DNA from: Jackrogersella multiformis
Taxonomy: Eukaryota > Ascomycota > Sordariomycetes > Xylariales > Hypoxylaceae
Direction: 5' to 3'
DNA: 64,000 nucleotides
Assembly (NCBI GenBank): GCA_902806575.1
Contig: CADCXD010000009.1
Span: 2,604,001-2,668,000, forward strand
The notes beneath the pieces were generated by a model. The model did no database searches. It was not told the origin of the DNA and was given only the letters and a program-made list of their open reading frames with translations. Shown one piece after another: positions 21,888 to 34,592 of this stretch. The first letter of the stretch is position 1, and each line of letters opens with the position of its first letter. Position numbers and translations under genes: made by a program.

Positions 21888-24000
21888 GACCCGCGCGAAT
21901 GGGTACTTATACGACGCAAGAGTTGCTGGAGGCTCAATGCCATCATATATATATAGAAAAGGAGATCACTATCGTCGGATTATATAACCGGATAATCCTT
22001 TTCAACAGCGATTACGACAAATTGGGAGTATGGATCTAAGGTCTAGCATGTATTGACTTGATTTAGGAATTTTATGGGAAACTATTCAAATGTAGACCTC
22101 CCTGAACTCTACCAGGCACGACTTAGTCTATAAGATTCGGCTACTGGTACTCATAGTAGGTATAACAGCACCACGATCACCAGAGCCTCAGATAAATTTG
22201 ATATACACCTAGAGCTCGCGAATGGTTAAAACCAGAGACTTGGCGAACTTCGAGAGAAATGCTTAGGTATAGACCGTGAGAGGTGCCTGTTCCAAATATA
22301 GGTATGCTAACATTTAATATAACGTGCCACGAGAAATATTTCGATGAAGTGAGCTAGTCAGTCGAATGAGGCTTTATACCTATTCGAGAGAAATATTCGA
22401 AGGAATCTCCAATGACAGTGACATTACTGGGGAATCCCTGGATGACAATAGTAGCTCGAGACCTCCCAGATCCATCACAAAGACATAGGTACCTTAAAAC
22501 GGCTAGTAATTATCACATACTTGCACGTTAGACGAACTAATACGACAATAACAAGATATCAACCACGAGTGAGAGCGCTGCATCAATACCTACCTTTAAA
22601 AGATCTGTAGCTAACGCCCAACCTAGGGGGCCCCCTAGACAGACATGCAGCCTTCGAAACGACCACCCAAGGAGGTAGGTAGTTTTTTCGATAACACAAG
22701 TCAACCCAGCCTACGATAAACACCAACTCCTCTCACTCGCTCTAATTGCGAGCAGGCAGCTCCGCGTGCTAAGTATAGCATTTGGTCCACTATATCGCGG
22801 AGCGTAGTAAGCACTGCCAAAGCCGAGTATAAAAATAGACGGGAGGTTCTATGCTGGCACTACCTAGGTTAGGTACTAGGTACCTGGTAATGACTTCTCC
22901 GGCCCAGACTAGGTCGATAGTTTCCTGGAACAAGAAATGTGAAGGATGATACAGGGGGGTCATCTAGGCTTGGGAAATTATTGTTCGGGAGTAACATCTG
23001 TCCCAAGGAAGAAGAAAGAGAAGAAAAAAATCGCCGGTGAGCAGGCTTGGTAGGGGATAGGTTTGGTTGGCCGATTAGGGGGTCGCTTGTAATTTGCTTG
23101 CCCCTATTATACAAACATGGGAAAGAAAAGGGGCGGGAAGATGATTGTAAGTAGAAGACTCGACTGTAGATCAAGCACCAAGGTTACATACTATTTACCG
23201 GTGGGAAAATCCATCTTCACAAGCACCAGCCTACTGGACCATGAACTCTTATTTTATTTCGACCTCCATCTAAGAGGTAGCATAGGTAGTCTAGATTCGA
23301 TTCGATTCGATCCGATCTAAAACCTATACCAACCAACCCAGCTCGTCTACCCAATCCTCCCATTCGCCATCCGTCTCCGTCTTCGTCATTTGTCACACAC
23401 AACTACCTATCTAGCCGAGCGAGCGCAAACAACCCAACCCAATCCAACCCATACCAGAATCTTACCTTCCTAGGTACCTACCCCCCCAAGCTGCCCCTAA
23501 CTACATGGGAGGTAAGCAGGTACCTTACCTTAGCACCTGTCTGTCTCTCCACCTCAAATCCTTTCCGCAGCCACGAACTCACTCTCTCGGGTGCTCGGCC
23601 TACCGTTCTGGAGGGGGCAGGGGGGCAGGTTCGGGAGTAGAAATCCGTTATTTGTCTAACGCGCCGTGGCTTCAAGCCACGGCGGTTCGCAGTCGCCGGT
23701 GGTCCGAGCCCGCCCCCACCTTTTATTCGGTAGCGGCAACGGTCGAGAGGTCGCTGCCCGCATGAGATGTCTCAGCCCGGTTGGCTTGGCTTACTAGCTG
23801 GTTGGCTGGATACCGGGCATGCGTAGGTACACAGGTAGACAGACAGACGGGTAGATAGATAGAAAGATAGCTGCTTACCCAGGTAGGCAAGTAGATCCGC
23901 AAGGCGTTTTGTTATTTTGTTATACACAAGGCACGGTATGTAGGTACGTATACATAGCATCATAACAGCATACCTGGGTAACAGCATCACATAACATCCA

Positions 24001-24021
24001 TAACATAACATAACATAACAT
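24001..24021. repeat. Microsatellite (TAACA)n
   Basis: Four perfect tandem copies of the pentamer TAACA, preceded by imperfect copies. Confidence 0.8.
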
Positions 24022-27000
24022 AGCAGCATAGTATGACAAGCCCCGTCCACTCCCACTTCTACCCGCACCACCTAATCGTCCAGCCTACCAGCCCAGCCTG
24101 CCCAGGTAGCCTCTAGACCCGAAGAGATCGCGGTCGGCCCTTACCCCTTAACCCAGCTACGTCGTACCGGCCGCAAGTTTGGCACATCGCAAACAATTCT
24201 TTTATTCTCTCTTCTTCTTGCCTAACCACACCTACCTACCTATCTACCCGGACGAAAACAAAATAGAACAAGAGAAAATAAATAAAGAAAAACTGCTCAC
24301 TTACGGCCCCTCCGAGTTTGATATCGTGCCACCACCCTCCGCAGGTAGGCAAGCAAGCAAGCTCCCACCTCGATAACTACGTACCTACGTAGGTTGGTAG
24401 GTAGATAGGTAGGTACCTCGGCAAGCAGCCGTAGTCCGCCCAGGAACGCAAGCAAAGCAGCAAGCCATAAGTCGTAGCATACGTACCTAGGTAGGTAGGC
24501 AGGTAAGCAAGTAAAGTAAATACTAGGCAGGTAGCATAAGTCCAACGGCCCGCGGCCGCGGCTGCGGCTGACGGCATGCCCGCGCCTGGCTACTTGAACA
24601 AGATAAAAGACTACCTACTCTACTACCTACTACCCTCATATCTACCTACCTACCTACCTATGCTACCTAGAGGTAGCTATGCTTGCCTTCCCGCCTGCCT
24701 GCTTGCTTGCTTATTTCGTGCTTGCCCCCCAAGGCAGCGTGCCGTGTAACGCAACAGCGAGCCCGCGCGCAAATAGGAAATAGTGCCGGGTCCTAACGAC
24801 TGCAGCAATCCCTCTCGATACGCCACTTGCCGTGGAGGAGTGAGCGAGCGAGCGACTGAATGTTTCCCTTCCTCCTGGGGGCGGTGGTGGCATCAGCTTA
24901 GCAGACAGACCGGTGGCATGGTATAGCATAGCATAGCATAGCAGGAGCGACATGTCGATGAGCCGTACCTCAGGTATCTATCTACATGCCCGGGTAGTTG
25001 GACAGCCAGTCGTAGGGTAGGTATACAGGTCGTAGGTAAGCAAAGTAGATACTATGTATGTAGGCAGCGGGGTCGCGGAGTCTGGAAGTCACCGTCGCAT
25101 TCCAAGGCGACGCACCCCGCGGGCGGGATCGGGGTCGAGAAGCGAAGGAGTAGCACCCGCGGCAGAAGGCTATATGAACGAGAAGCACCTCCTCCTTACC
25201 CGCCTCGCTCTGGTTGGCGAGCGGGGCCGTGAAAAGGAAAAGGTAGGTATGATTTGGATACAGGTAGGTAGGTAGGTAGATACGTAAAATAGAATACCTA
25301 ATATAGAATAAAATAAAACCACGAAATATCGAGTGGAAGCGTCATTGTGACTGGTGGTAGGCTTGCGTCCGGCGGTGGCTAGATGCACGCGATGCGTGTC
25401 TTGGAACAAAAGGCTTACCTACAACCTACGTAGCCCTCCTGCCATCTTCCCGATCGACGGTCGCCCCTCGACCTGATTGGCCCCGCGCACTAGCTTCGCT
25501 GCAACAAGTCTGGACTGGAGACAAGGGGATTGGAAGGCCATGCGCGGAAGCCGCAGATGGAAGAATGGGAAGAAGGGGGGCGTTGCCGCTGGCCTGGCCT
25601 TTTGGCAAGGGGCGAGAGAAAGATGGGAAAGCAAGCTTTTCGGGGTTTCGTCTGGAACCGCGAATCTTTTCCCCGGTCGGCGACCCAGAACATCAACTAA
25701 CGCGGCTGTCGAAACGGCTGCGGTGGGTAGAACGGCCCGGAAGCGAGTGCGACGTCCCTCGCGCTAACGACCTCAAGGGTAGGGGGATTGATTCGGGAAT
25801 TTTCTGTCTGGATGGAGCACGAGGGGATAGAGAGTGTGAGAGAGCGTCGCTGGAAGGGCCAACTCCATAGTAGGAGATTGGCTCGGCATTTTGAAATAGA
25901 AAGCTTCCAGGTGTGCTCGTCGCTGCGGGATTGCTGCAAGGCAATCCAGTCTGACGAATGAGGTAAGCCGAATGGGAACCGGCATAATGCGAATAAATAG
26001 ATGAAAGGGAACTATCGGGAGATCCATCTCCTCACCCATCTTGACCTACGTGACAGGTCGCAATACCGTAACTAAGCATCGTTGTGTGTCGGCGTCGTGT
26101 CGTGACGTTGTGATACTAGGGAGAGCTGGTTTCTGGTTCAGATGCGACCTGTCCCTCTCGTGTCCATTTGCGGGAGGTAAGACAAGCAAGCAAAGCGGGT
26201 GGATGACGCTTCATTCTTTTTGCCAGCCATTAAGTCTTGTCCGTGGACGTTTACACTAGGGTTCCCACCGACTTGGAGTGACACATATCGCGATGTTCTG
26301 CACGCAACCGTTGGTCAACCTGGCCTGCCTACAGAATTTATGTCATCCTGCTGAACTGTCAAGTGCTGGTTGTCGAAACACGCTCAAGGTTCGGTGCATG
26401 GTGCATGGATATTTATGGCTTCTATGTCCGCCAGACAGGCCTGATTTTGCGAGGTCCTTCGCTCTAGATGCCGTTTTTATGAACCATACCTCAGGTACCT
26501 AAATATCCGGGGAGGATTGGGATTTTGTCGTCGTCGTTTATGAGCGATTGTGATTCCAGGTAGGTTCTATTTACCTAAAGCTAAATCTGCTCTGTACGAG
26601 AGCGATTGCGTGGTCTCTATACACTTTGATAGCTAGCTGTATAGCCCGATAGTGCAAGCATGCTTCGTGGTACTCGGCGGGTAGTACGTGACATAGCGTA
26701 CAGCAGAGCAAATTGACAGACGCCGTTGGGGTTGTGCGATCTCAACTTAACCTCGTGTACGAGGAGCTGTGGGAGCTTGCGTAGCTATGCGCGTACACGC
26801 ATTGCAGAGCATGAGCTAAACGTCCATGTGTTTCAATAGTCCAGATATGGAGGCGTGGGATGGTTCGTGAAGGTAGCTCTTAACCAATAGGCACACCGCC
26901 TACTCGGCAGCCAGGCTGTTCCAATTTTATGTATGGCGAAGGCCAAGTGTCGATCTCCTCGATTTTGTGCAGATCTCACGTCAAATCCGGGGATGTCCAT

Positions 27001-30000
27001 GGCCCCCACAACAAGCTCTGGCGGCGATCAGCGCATGGATGATACTTGCTCGAGCAGCTCGAGGTCCTGGTTCCTGTATGGCAGAAATAGTTATCGGAAG
27101 CGGTGACGTGAAAAGGAGGGAGTTTCCATCTTCTCCTCTAACCTTGGAAGTCCGCAGTTCACTTGCCGGTGCCTGATGTCCATTATACATGTGGTAATGT
27201 CATAGTTGGTAGTGATCCGAGAGTTCCGAATACACTTGGGTTGCTACCGACTGCAGCTGATCCCCGGTGGCTTCAGGTGGAAGCCGAAGCGTGGCATCCG
27301 TGATGTTTGGATGGAATAACATCCAGCGAATCACAAGAGCAGCGGCCGTAATCTCATCCTGGGAGTCACATATCACGGTACTTTTAGGGTGCCACTATTG
27401 TCCGAGGGGGGGGGTGACCTCGATGCAAGTGGAAAATTATAATCCAGCGGGAAAAAGCACTAATATCCAAGGTTAGGTAGCCAGCAAATTATCTCGTGTT
27501 CACCGCCGTCTGCTTCATTGCTTTGGATGATACTAGACGGCACAAGATATAGACTTAGACCTTGTCGACGTCGTGGACGTACTCGGGGGCTGCTAGGTTA
27601 GTGAGGTGTGAATTCTAGATCTTCAAACATTAGGTGGAGTTGGCATAAATGAGCTGCATAAATGTGCGCGATGTATGCGACTAAGATGTTCTGGAAGAAA
27701 TGAGAAATGTTTGATATACAATTCTGACCGGCAGACTTATTGCCGACCCTTTTTTTACTGCCTAGATGGGATGTTAAGAACCTTTCTGTCCACTTAACTC
27801 TCGTCTCTTTGCTCTAAAGAGTAAATTAGTAAATATCGAATAATAGGTAGCATGGCTTTATCGGCGTATATGTAACTCTTACTCGAGAATATAGCAGATT
27901 ATATCGAAGAATTTGCGTTCCTTTGGATTTGATCGTCCTTAGCGTACATATCGATGCTTGTCTGCTCCCACGTAAAGTCTCAGCTTGATCCAGTACCATG
28001 CCGTAGTAGCAGAAGAAAGGCGGGGTTGAAGCAGAACCGTAGTAGTAATAGAGCTTGGCACGGGTTATTGGAGTTTATCCACGATCCTCCGGCCGATGGA
28101 TGGGTACCAGATACGAGACCAGGTCTTGAAATGACCTATATGACAGATGGCGTGGAGAATGTTTCCCAAGTTAATTTATATCTGCAGTCGTCGTTAATCT
28201 CAACCTACCTTTGTTGAGTCTTAGGGCGATCCTTGGGGTTATTCTTCTTAGAGGATAGTATATTAAGATGACTTGATCTCACACCGTCTTTTTCAGCCCT
28301 AAGAGGTTATTAATGGAATCCTTTTAAGAATAAAGTGAAACGATCCGATCCTTAATCTTGTCTGGTAGGTGTTTCTGGTATTCCCTTGATATTTGCAAAT
28401 ATTTCCATAATACCAATGACCTTGATCACTAATCTCGCTAGTGAGTCTGTCAGTTCATTACAAAGCCACTATTTTATCCTAGTTGCCATCTAAGGTAGGC
28501 ATGTATGTAGATAGATAATAATGAGGCTGACTTGAGCGTTGGTTCTGTTTCTTTTTCGAGAAAAGCTTATCACGCAGGAGATTTTGTGAATTGGTAGGCA
28601 GGGTTAATCTAGTATGGTGTCGTTAAAGACGACATCCATGGTACTTGATGCTCGCCTGAAATGTCGTGCTACGATGGCTTCTGTGGTTGTATACCTTGTG
28701 CAACCATCACATATTTCCGTCCCATGCGCATTAAGTCATACGCTAGTCTGGTTCATGAACCGACGGCATCCGTGTAGTGTACCATCCAGCCATCTTGATG
28801 TTCAGGGTATCTCGTAGGTACCGACAATCCCAATAATTGCCACCAAATGACGTGCCCCGCTGCCACGGGTTGGGTTTGCTTTTGCTTTTGCTTTTGGTTG
28901 CGTGTTAGCTTGTTAGCTTGCCAGCTTGCTGCTGCGTTCCCGTCCGGATGGGAAATTCTGTAACGCATCAGTAGCTGCTGGGATTCCCGAGGTCTCATTG
29001 GCGTCGAGGAATCCTAGTCATTGAGCTGGCTGGCTGGCTAGAAAGCTACCTAGGTAGTTTGGCAGTTTAGTTCGTCGTCTGTGCCGTCATGTTGGTTCTT
29101 GTTGCCAAATAGATCGAAGGATCACTAGAGAAATCATAGACGAATGGGAATTAAAGCTCGAGAGCTTGATGTCGTGTGAAGTCCACGACGTTGCGTAATG
29201 TATTATTATAACTTGGTCATCGGTATCGATCCCTGTTGCCCATGGAATGGCCTTAGATGGCCTTAGATTTGTTTACCTACCTAGGTTGGTACGTAGTTGT
29301 CTTGGCTGTTGGGTATACCTTACCCATCACAGCCTGGCGCCGCATCCATCGTAAGCACCAGTCTGGGGTAAGGAAAGATCTGGGTGAAGGATTCGGTCTT
29401 AGCATCTAAGTGATACATACCTAGGTAAGCAGACCGCAGTACAGCCGCAGTACATGTGTTGGATTCTACATATTCTAGTTGTATAGGATGCGTGGGATGT
29501 TAATTACCTAGCTACATAGGATCAGTATATGTTAGAAGGATGCTTAGAGCTGATATGGTAAGTCGGATCGGGTCATGACCTCGGGATGCCCAATGGTTAG
29601 GGACCCGAAGTCGGGATTACTTATTGTTCGACCCGAATTATTGGTGGGCGTGATTATCGTCATGTCATAAACTTGCTGTTAGTTAGTCTCTTGCAGCCCA
29701 TATGATGCGCTGACTGAGGATAGTACCGAGGATATCTAACCGTGGTCATGATATTTAGGCAGATAAGAGTCAGCGCCCATGACATGACCGACACTCACTA
29801 GTCAGCGATGGTATAGGTCGTTGATATTGCTAGGCCACCCTTTTTCAGCTTGTGTCGTATGGAGGTGGTGAGGTGGTAACCTAGAAACTTCGGACCTTCG
29901 TCTATACATGTAAATATCTGGGTTCGACAAGCTCCGGGTTAAGAGGTATGGATGTAACGACGACCTCAGATATATTCGGACTTATACTGAAAATCTAACC

Positions 30001-30654
30001 ATGTATAATACATACCTAGGTATATCGCTGACAATACGATATACGATATACGATATGATACATACAATTTGCTTGTATGAGTATCTATTGTAAGGACATG
30101 GATGTAGAAGGCTGATATATTGATATGTACGTAATAAAAATACGAATAATAAAAAATGACAATGATAATGGCAATAACAATAATGACAATACATGGTAAT
30201 GGCTGGCTGGCTGACGCTGGACTGGGTTAAAGGTTGGCAATATAAATCCAATGGTTAGATACGTTGATGTATTAAAAAGGATTGGAATCCAAAAATAAAA
30301 ATAAAAATAAAAAAAGGTTGGAGCTGTTATCCTAGGTTACCTATTATACCGTTGTTACCAGGTAGGTACGGGCTGTAATCACTAGCCGATGTTAAGCCTG
30401 CTAGCGTCAAAGCACAGACCTTACTTTCCTAGATACCAAGCTACATACCTGGGTAATTTACAGGGGATAAACTTGGGGGAGTCAATTCGACAGCTCCAAT
30501 TCCAGGTTCTAAGGTTGAGGGACATCTTTAAGTACCTATGTACTTAGGCAGCTACCTAGGTACTTAAGTAAATATCCCCTCAAAGGTCTGTGTACCTAGG
30601 TTCACTACTCCTGCACACGTATGTAAGTTACGGACTTTGTTTTCGTACATATTG

Positions 30655-30745
30655 CAGATACTTAGGTACCTAGGTAGGTAACTAAATAGGTATATTGAAC
30701 AGTTGAATAGCCAGTAGGTAATTATCTACCTACCTAGAGGTATAT
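30655..30745. repeat. CCTAGG/GGTA palindrome cluster
   Basis: Several overlapping TACCTAGGTAGGTA and GTACCTAGG copies in a 90-base AT-rich stretch, with related copies just upstream at 30535-30600. Confidence 0.65.
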
Positions 30746-31490
30746 AAAATTATACAATTAATGCTTAGCAGTCTTTTTATATCCTATAAGGAGCCTTTTA
30801 ACGAACCTAGGAAGGGACGGGGTAAAATGTAATGTACAATCCTTCTAAGGCACTTACACGTAGTTTAGGTGGGGTACCTACCTGTATCTCTGAGATGTAA
30901 ACGGTAAGTTCCTGCTGTGACTTTAAATGTATCTCCATAGTAATCCAATACTGAGACTTCCTGGGTAGGTACTAAGAAATACAGACCAGTCAATTATCAC
31001 ATTTGAACAATTGGCACAGCTGGAGGTGAATATTTCACCTTGAAAGCCATATTTGGGAATCGGAAATCAAACGAGGAATTATCCATATCCATATCCATAA
31101 TAGTACTGGAAGAAACGAATTTCCCCTCTTCTATTCCCGTCTTTTAAGTTCTCATACTAGGTATATGCCTAAGTACTTTCTATCAGTATCTAGGTACGTG
31201 ACTATACGTACCCTACACGTACTTATAAGATACCTGGTAGACTAGGTCGTCGTTACCTACCTAGGTAGAAGTACCAACATAAGCACCCAAGTAAGTTTAC
31301 TAGGTTTACTATTTACTACTACCTAGGTACTACCAGGTAGGTACCTTCCAGGTTGTAGCACCATAAAATAGGTAAGCACATACAGGGGGTAAGTACTACT
31401 GCCGCTTGGTGCTTGGTGGTGTAACCCGCGACTTCCAGATTCTCGGTCCTCAACTTCCTTTTAGACAAAAGCCCGCCCGTTACCAACTCT

Positions 31491-31700
31491 CTGGATCCCC
31501 TCCTGTTTTCTCCCTCTTCCTTTTCTTTCCTCTCCTCCCTCCTGCTCTCCTGCTCTCCTGCTCTCCTGCTCTCCTGCTCTCCTGCTCTCCTGCTCACTCC
31601 CTCTTACTCTCCCTTCCCTTCCCTTTTTTTTTTTTTTTTTACCTCCCTCTCCCTCTCGCTATCGATATCGATATCAAGATCAGGATCGATTTCACTCTCT
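31491..31700 (+). promoter_or_regulatory. Pyrimidine-rich promoter tract upstream of otubain gene
   Basis: About 200 bases almost purely C and T on the plus strand, including an octamer tandem repeat and a T17 run, 340-540 bases before the otubain start codon. CT tracts of this kind are common near transcription starts of fungal genes. The assignment is by position and composition only. Confidence 0.45.
31543..31597 (+). repeat. Octamer tandem repeat TGCTCTCC
   Basis: Six perfect and one partial copy of the 8-base unit TGCTCTCC, followed within 30 bases by a T homopolymer (31624-31640). Likely length-variable between strains. Confidence 0.85.
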
Positions 31701-32036
31701 ACCCCTCCCTCTGTCTCTCACTCGGATCCTATACATCATACATCATCGTTTCTCTTCCACTGTCGCTGCTGGTTACAGCCCACCGAAGAGAAGCCCTAGG
31801 TTACTAATTCACGCACGAAGGCGGAAGACAAAGTAAAAATTAATTATTATACGCATGAGCTCCGAGCCACTTACAGCTAGGAGACCCAGAGACCCATCCT
31901 AAACCACCTCGAAGAATATCCGCCGGTCACGGTCACTGTTACGTAGAGCTTTCATGACCCGAGGCTCCAAAGCTGGGGGTCAAGCTCCGGCTCTTCAAGC
32001 CCAGGAACAGGCACAGGCACAGGCCCAGGCACAGGC

Positions 32037-34592
32037 ATGTTCCAGCCTCAACCAACTCCGTATTCTTCCTCCTCGTCATACGGTTCCTATGGAATCCACA
32101 TAGCCAACGCAGAGGTTCCCGAATACGCCTTCCAGCCTACTCCTTTGGCACAATTTGGAACAGGGCATTCCGGTGTAGGCGGCGGCGGCGGTGGTGGTGG
32201 CGGTGATAGTTGTAGTGGTGGTATAGGTTTAGGCGTAGGCGTAGGCGCAATTTCAGCAGGCGGCAGATCGACAACGACGGCCGACGTCTTTGCCTCGCAT
32301 ATATTCCACAATCATAATCCTCTAATATCTTCTCCAGCCAACAACCCTAGCAATCATCTTTCTTACAACCACAACAACTCGGTATCGCACAATCTTAATC
32401 ACAATCACAATCATAATCACCACCAAAATCGTCACAACATCAAGATGGAACCGCAGCTCCAGACGGATTTAGCCCAGCAGGAGGCTGCAGCTCGCGATTT
32501 CAAGCCTCAGCTAGAGGTATGTAGTCACTACGCATTTCGTATCACTGTAATATTCGTCTACCGTCCTATCGCCATATCGTCATATCGTCATATCGTCTAT
32601 CATCTTTTATTATCATCTCCTTACTATCTTCCTATCTTCCTATCTCTCCGTACCTCCATATATTATTCATATTTCCTTCATATTTCCTTCACCTATCACC
32701 TCTTATCAGCATGTTGCAGCCGTATTTTCTACCTATAGCTTTCGTTTCCTTTCAACTTTTGTTTCTTTCCCTTCAACTTTCGCATCCGTCCCCCACGCTC
32801 TTCCCAGATGATCTAACCTGACACACTGTCGCCTTGATACCCATCAATATGCTCACATCTCAACCGCGAATCTAGGGTCCTCTGGTCGGCGACAGGAGAC
32901 CGAGCTCGGTAATTACAGAGGAATATGCTAAAGCAGATCCCATATACGTCGCCAAAACCTTGGTTAGTTTTCTTCGATCCGAATCCGAATATCTCTCCCA
33001 CAAGTCGAATCCGGCCAATTGACTCCTCATGAACATCGTAGGCCTTACCCCAGACTTATTCCCACTACCGCCCGGTCCAGGGTGACGGCAATTGCGGTTG
33101 GCGAGGTAAGTCTTTAACGAATTTACCACTTCATTCACCTTGATGATCCTTCTGCATCACGTACGCATACCCCGCAATTCATGCGCAGCCATGTCAAGCC
33201 GGGGTCTGGTTCTCTGGTGCCTTATCTACGATGCTCCTCGATCTCGCTCCCCCTCGATCAGATTTGATCGATTGATTGATCGACGATCAGCACTCTTTAT
33301 GAAGACGAAACCTCCCTACCTATGTATTGAAGAACCATCTTCAGTCCTCTAGCCTCCGCTCCTATTACCTATCTGACTTGTGGAGGCCCGAGTTAACTTT
33401 TTCCCCTCCCACTGTAGCAATCGCCTTCGCATATTTCGAGACGCTGGTACGATGCGGTGACATCACTCAGGCCCAAGGCGAGCTGGCCCGGCTAACTAGC
33501 CTAAACAATTATATCGAGAATGTCGGTGGACACAGCCCGTGGTTGTTCGAGGATATGGTATCAGAAACATTCGATCTATTCAACGCTATCATCGCCGCTA
33601 TGTCAAACGGTCAGGATGCTATGCCGTTCGTCGTGGAGAAGTTCAACAATCCCGAGTCGTCACAGTCCATCGTCTACCACCAGCGCCTGCTTGCATCATC
33701 TTGGTTGAAGGACAACTATGGCCAGTATGAGCCGTGGATAGCAGGTGGCGTCGAGAGCTACATTCAAGATTCAATCATGCCCATCGACAGGGAGATCGAC
33801 CACGTAGGCGTCGTGCTACTTCATGACGTGCTACTGAAGCCGGCAGGTATCATCCTCGAGATTGCCTATCTAGATCGGAGCGACGGCATGGAGGTCAATG
33901 TACATCGGATGCCGGAAGAGGCCAACGGGCAAGATCCGGCCGCATTGGGCCTCATGATCTACCTACTCTACCGTCCGGGCCACTACGACATCTTATATCG
34001 CGATTCTGTGATACACGCGCCTCCAATGCCACCCGGCCCGACCAACCTATCGATCAACCGGGCGACATCTTTTACGCATCACCACGAGATCGAGAGCACT
34101 ATGCCGCCGCTTCAAGATTTCGCGGTAGATATGAGCGCGTTGGCCATGATACCAGGCTTTGCCGCCCCCGAAATGTCTCCGTTGGGATCTCCTCCATCCG
34201 CTCCGTCTCCTATGACGGATCCTTATGCCCCTTCTCCGCAATCACCGTGGATGCCGCAGCCGTTCTCGGACGGGATGGCAGCTGGACCTCCACCTCCTCA
34301 ACCAAGTCCACCACAGCAGCAACCACCCACGACACCCATGACAGTACACCCTCTCCGCTTCAGCAAATACAACTTTCCTGACCTAGTAGAGACGAGTACC
34401 TTTCACGAACCCTCTTTTACAACCAATACTTTTAAGAATAGCCATTTCAATGTTGCACACTACAACAATATGAATTTTCAACCTGAGATGTACAGACCCG
34501 AGGCGGACGAAGAGATACCGCACGGAAAAGGCGGTGGCCGGAAACGGAGTAGCGAGCATTGCGCGGTCATCAAAAAAGAAAACAGGGGTTAG
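32037..34592 (+). CDS. Otubain-family deubiquitinase (peptidase C65)
   Basis: Four exons: 32037-32516, 32876-32962, 33054-33105 and 33418-34592, giving 597 residues with all junctions in phase. Otubains are cysteine proteases that remove ubiquitin from proteins. The catalytic centre is plain: QGDGNCGWR with Cys about 203 (Asp two residues before the Asn), and the catalytic His about 395 in RPGHYDILYR. Family blocks GPLVGDRRPSSVITEEYA, PIYVAKTL, FAYFETLVRCGD and LLLYRPGHYDILY-like sequence surround them. The first 160 residues are low complexity: a Gly run, then Asn/His repeats. The last 190 residues are Pro/Ser-rich and end in a basic stretch GGGRKRSSEH. Both extensions are much longer than in yeast OTU1/OTUB-type enzymes. 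The intron between exons 3 and 4 is long (312 bp). An overlapping upstream ATG lies at 31954. Deubiquitinase identity is firm; targets unknown. Confidence 0.92.

Larger units (their letters stand above)
21888..32036. other. Ten-kilobase region without recognisable genes
   Basis: No ORF above about 135 codons and none with a recognisable domain. The stretch contains many CCTAGG-type palindromes (for example near 22862, 24486, 29278, 29423, 30015, 30548, 30666, 31258, 31322), simple repeats, and GC-richer islands at about 23480-23760, 24560-24900 and 25050-25900 with no frame consistently open. I saw no transposase, reverse transcriptase or terminal repeats. It may hold long untranslated leaders, a non-coding RNA, or diverged small genes that cannot be read by eye. 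Confidence 0.5.

Noticed and set aside
31406..31807. A 133-codon plus-strand ORF before the otubain gene
   Set aside because: Leu/Ser/Pro/Phe-rich translation of a pyrimidine tract with an octamer repeat and T17; better read as promoter sequence.
21888..32036. Transposon or retroelement remnants in the gene desert
   Set aside because: No reverse transcriptase, integrase or transposase motif and no long direct or inverted terminal repeats could be seen.
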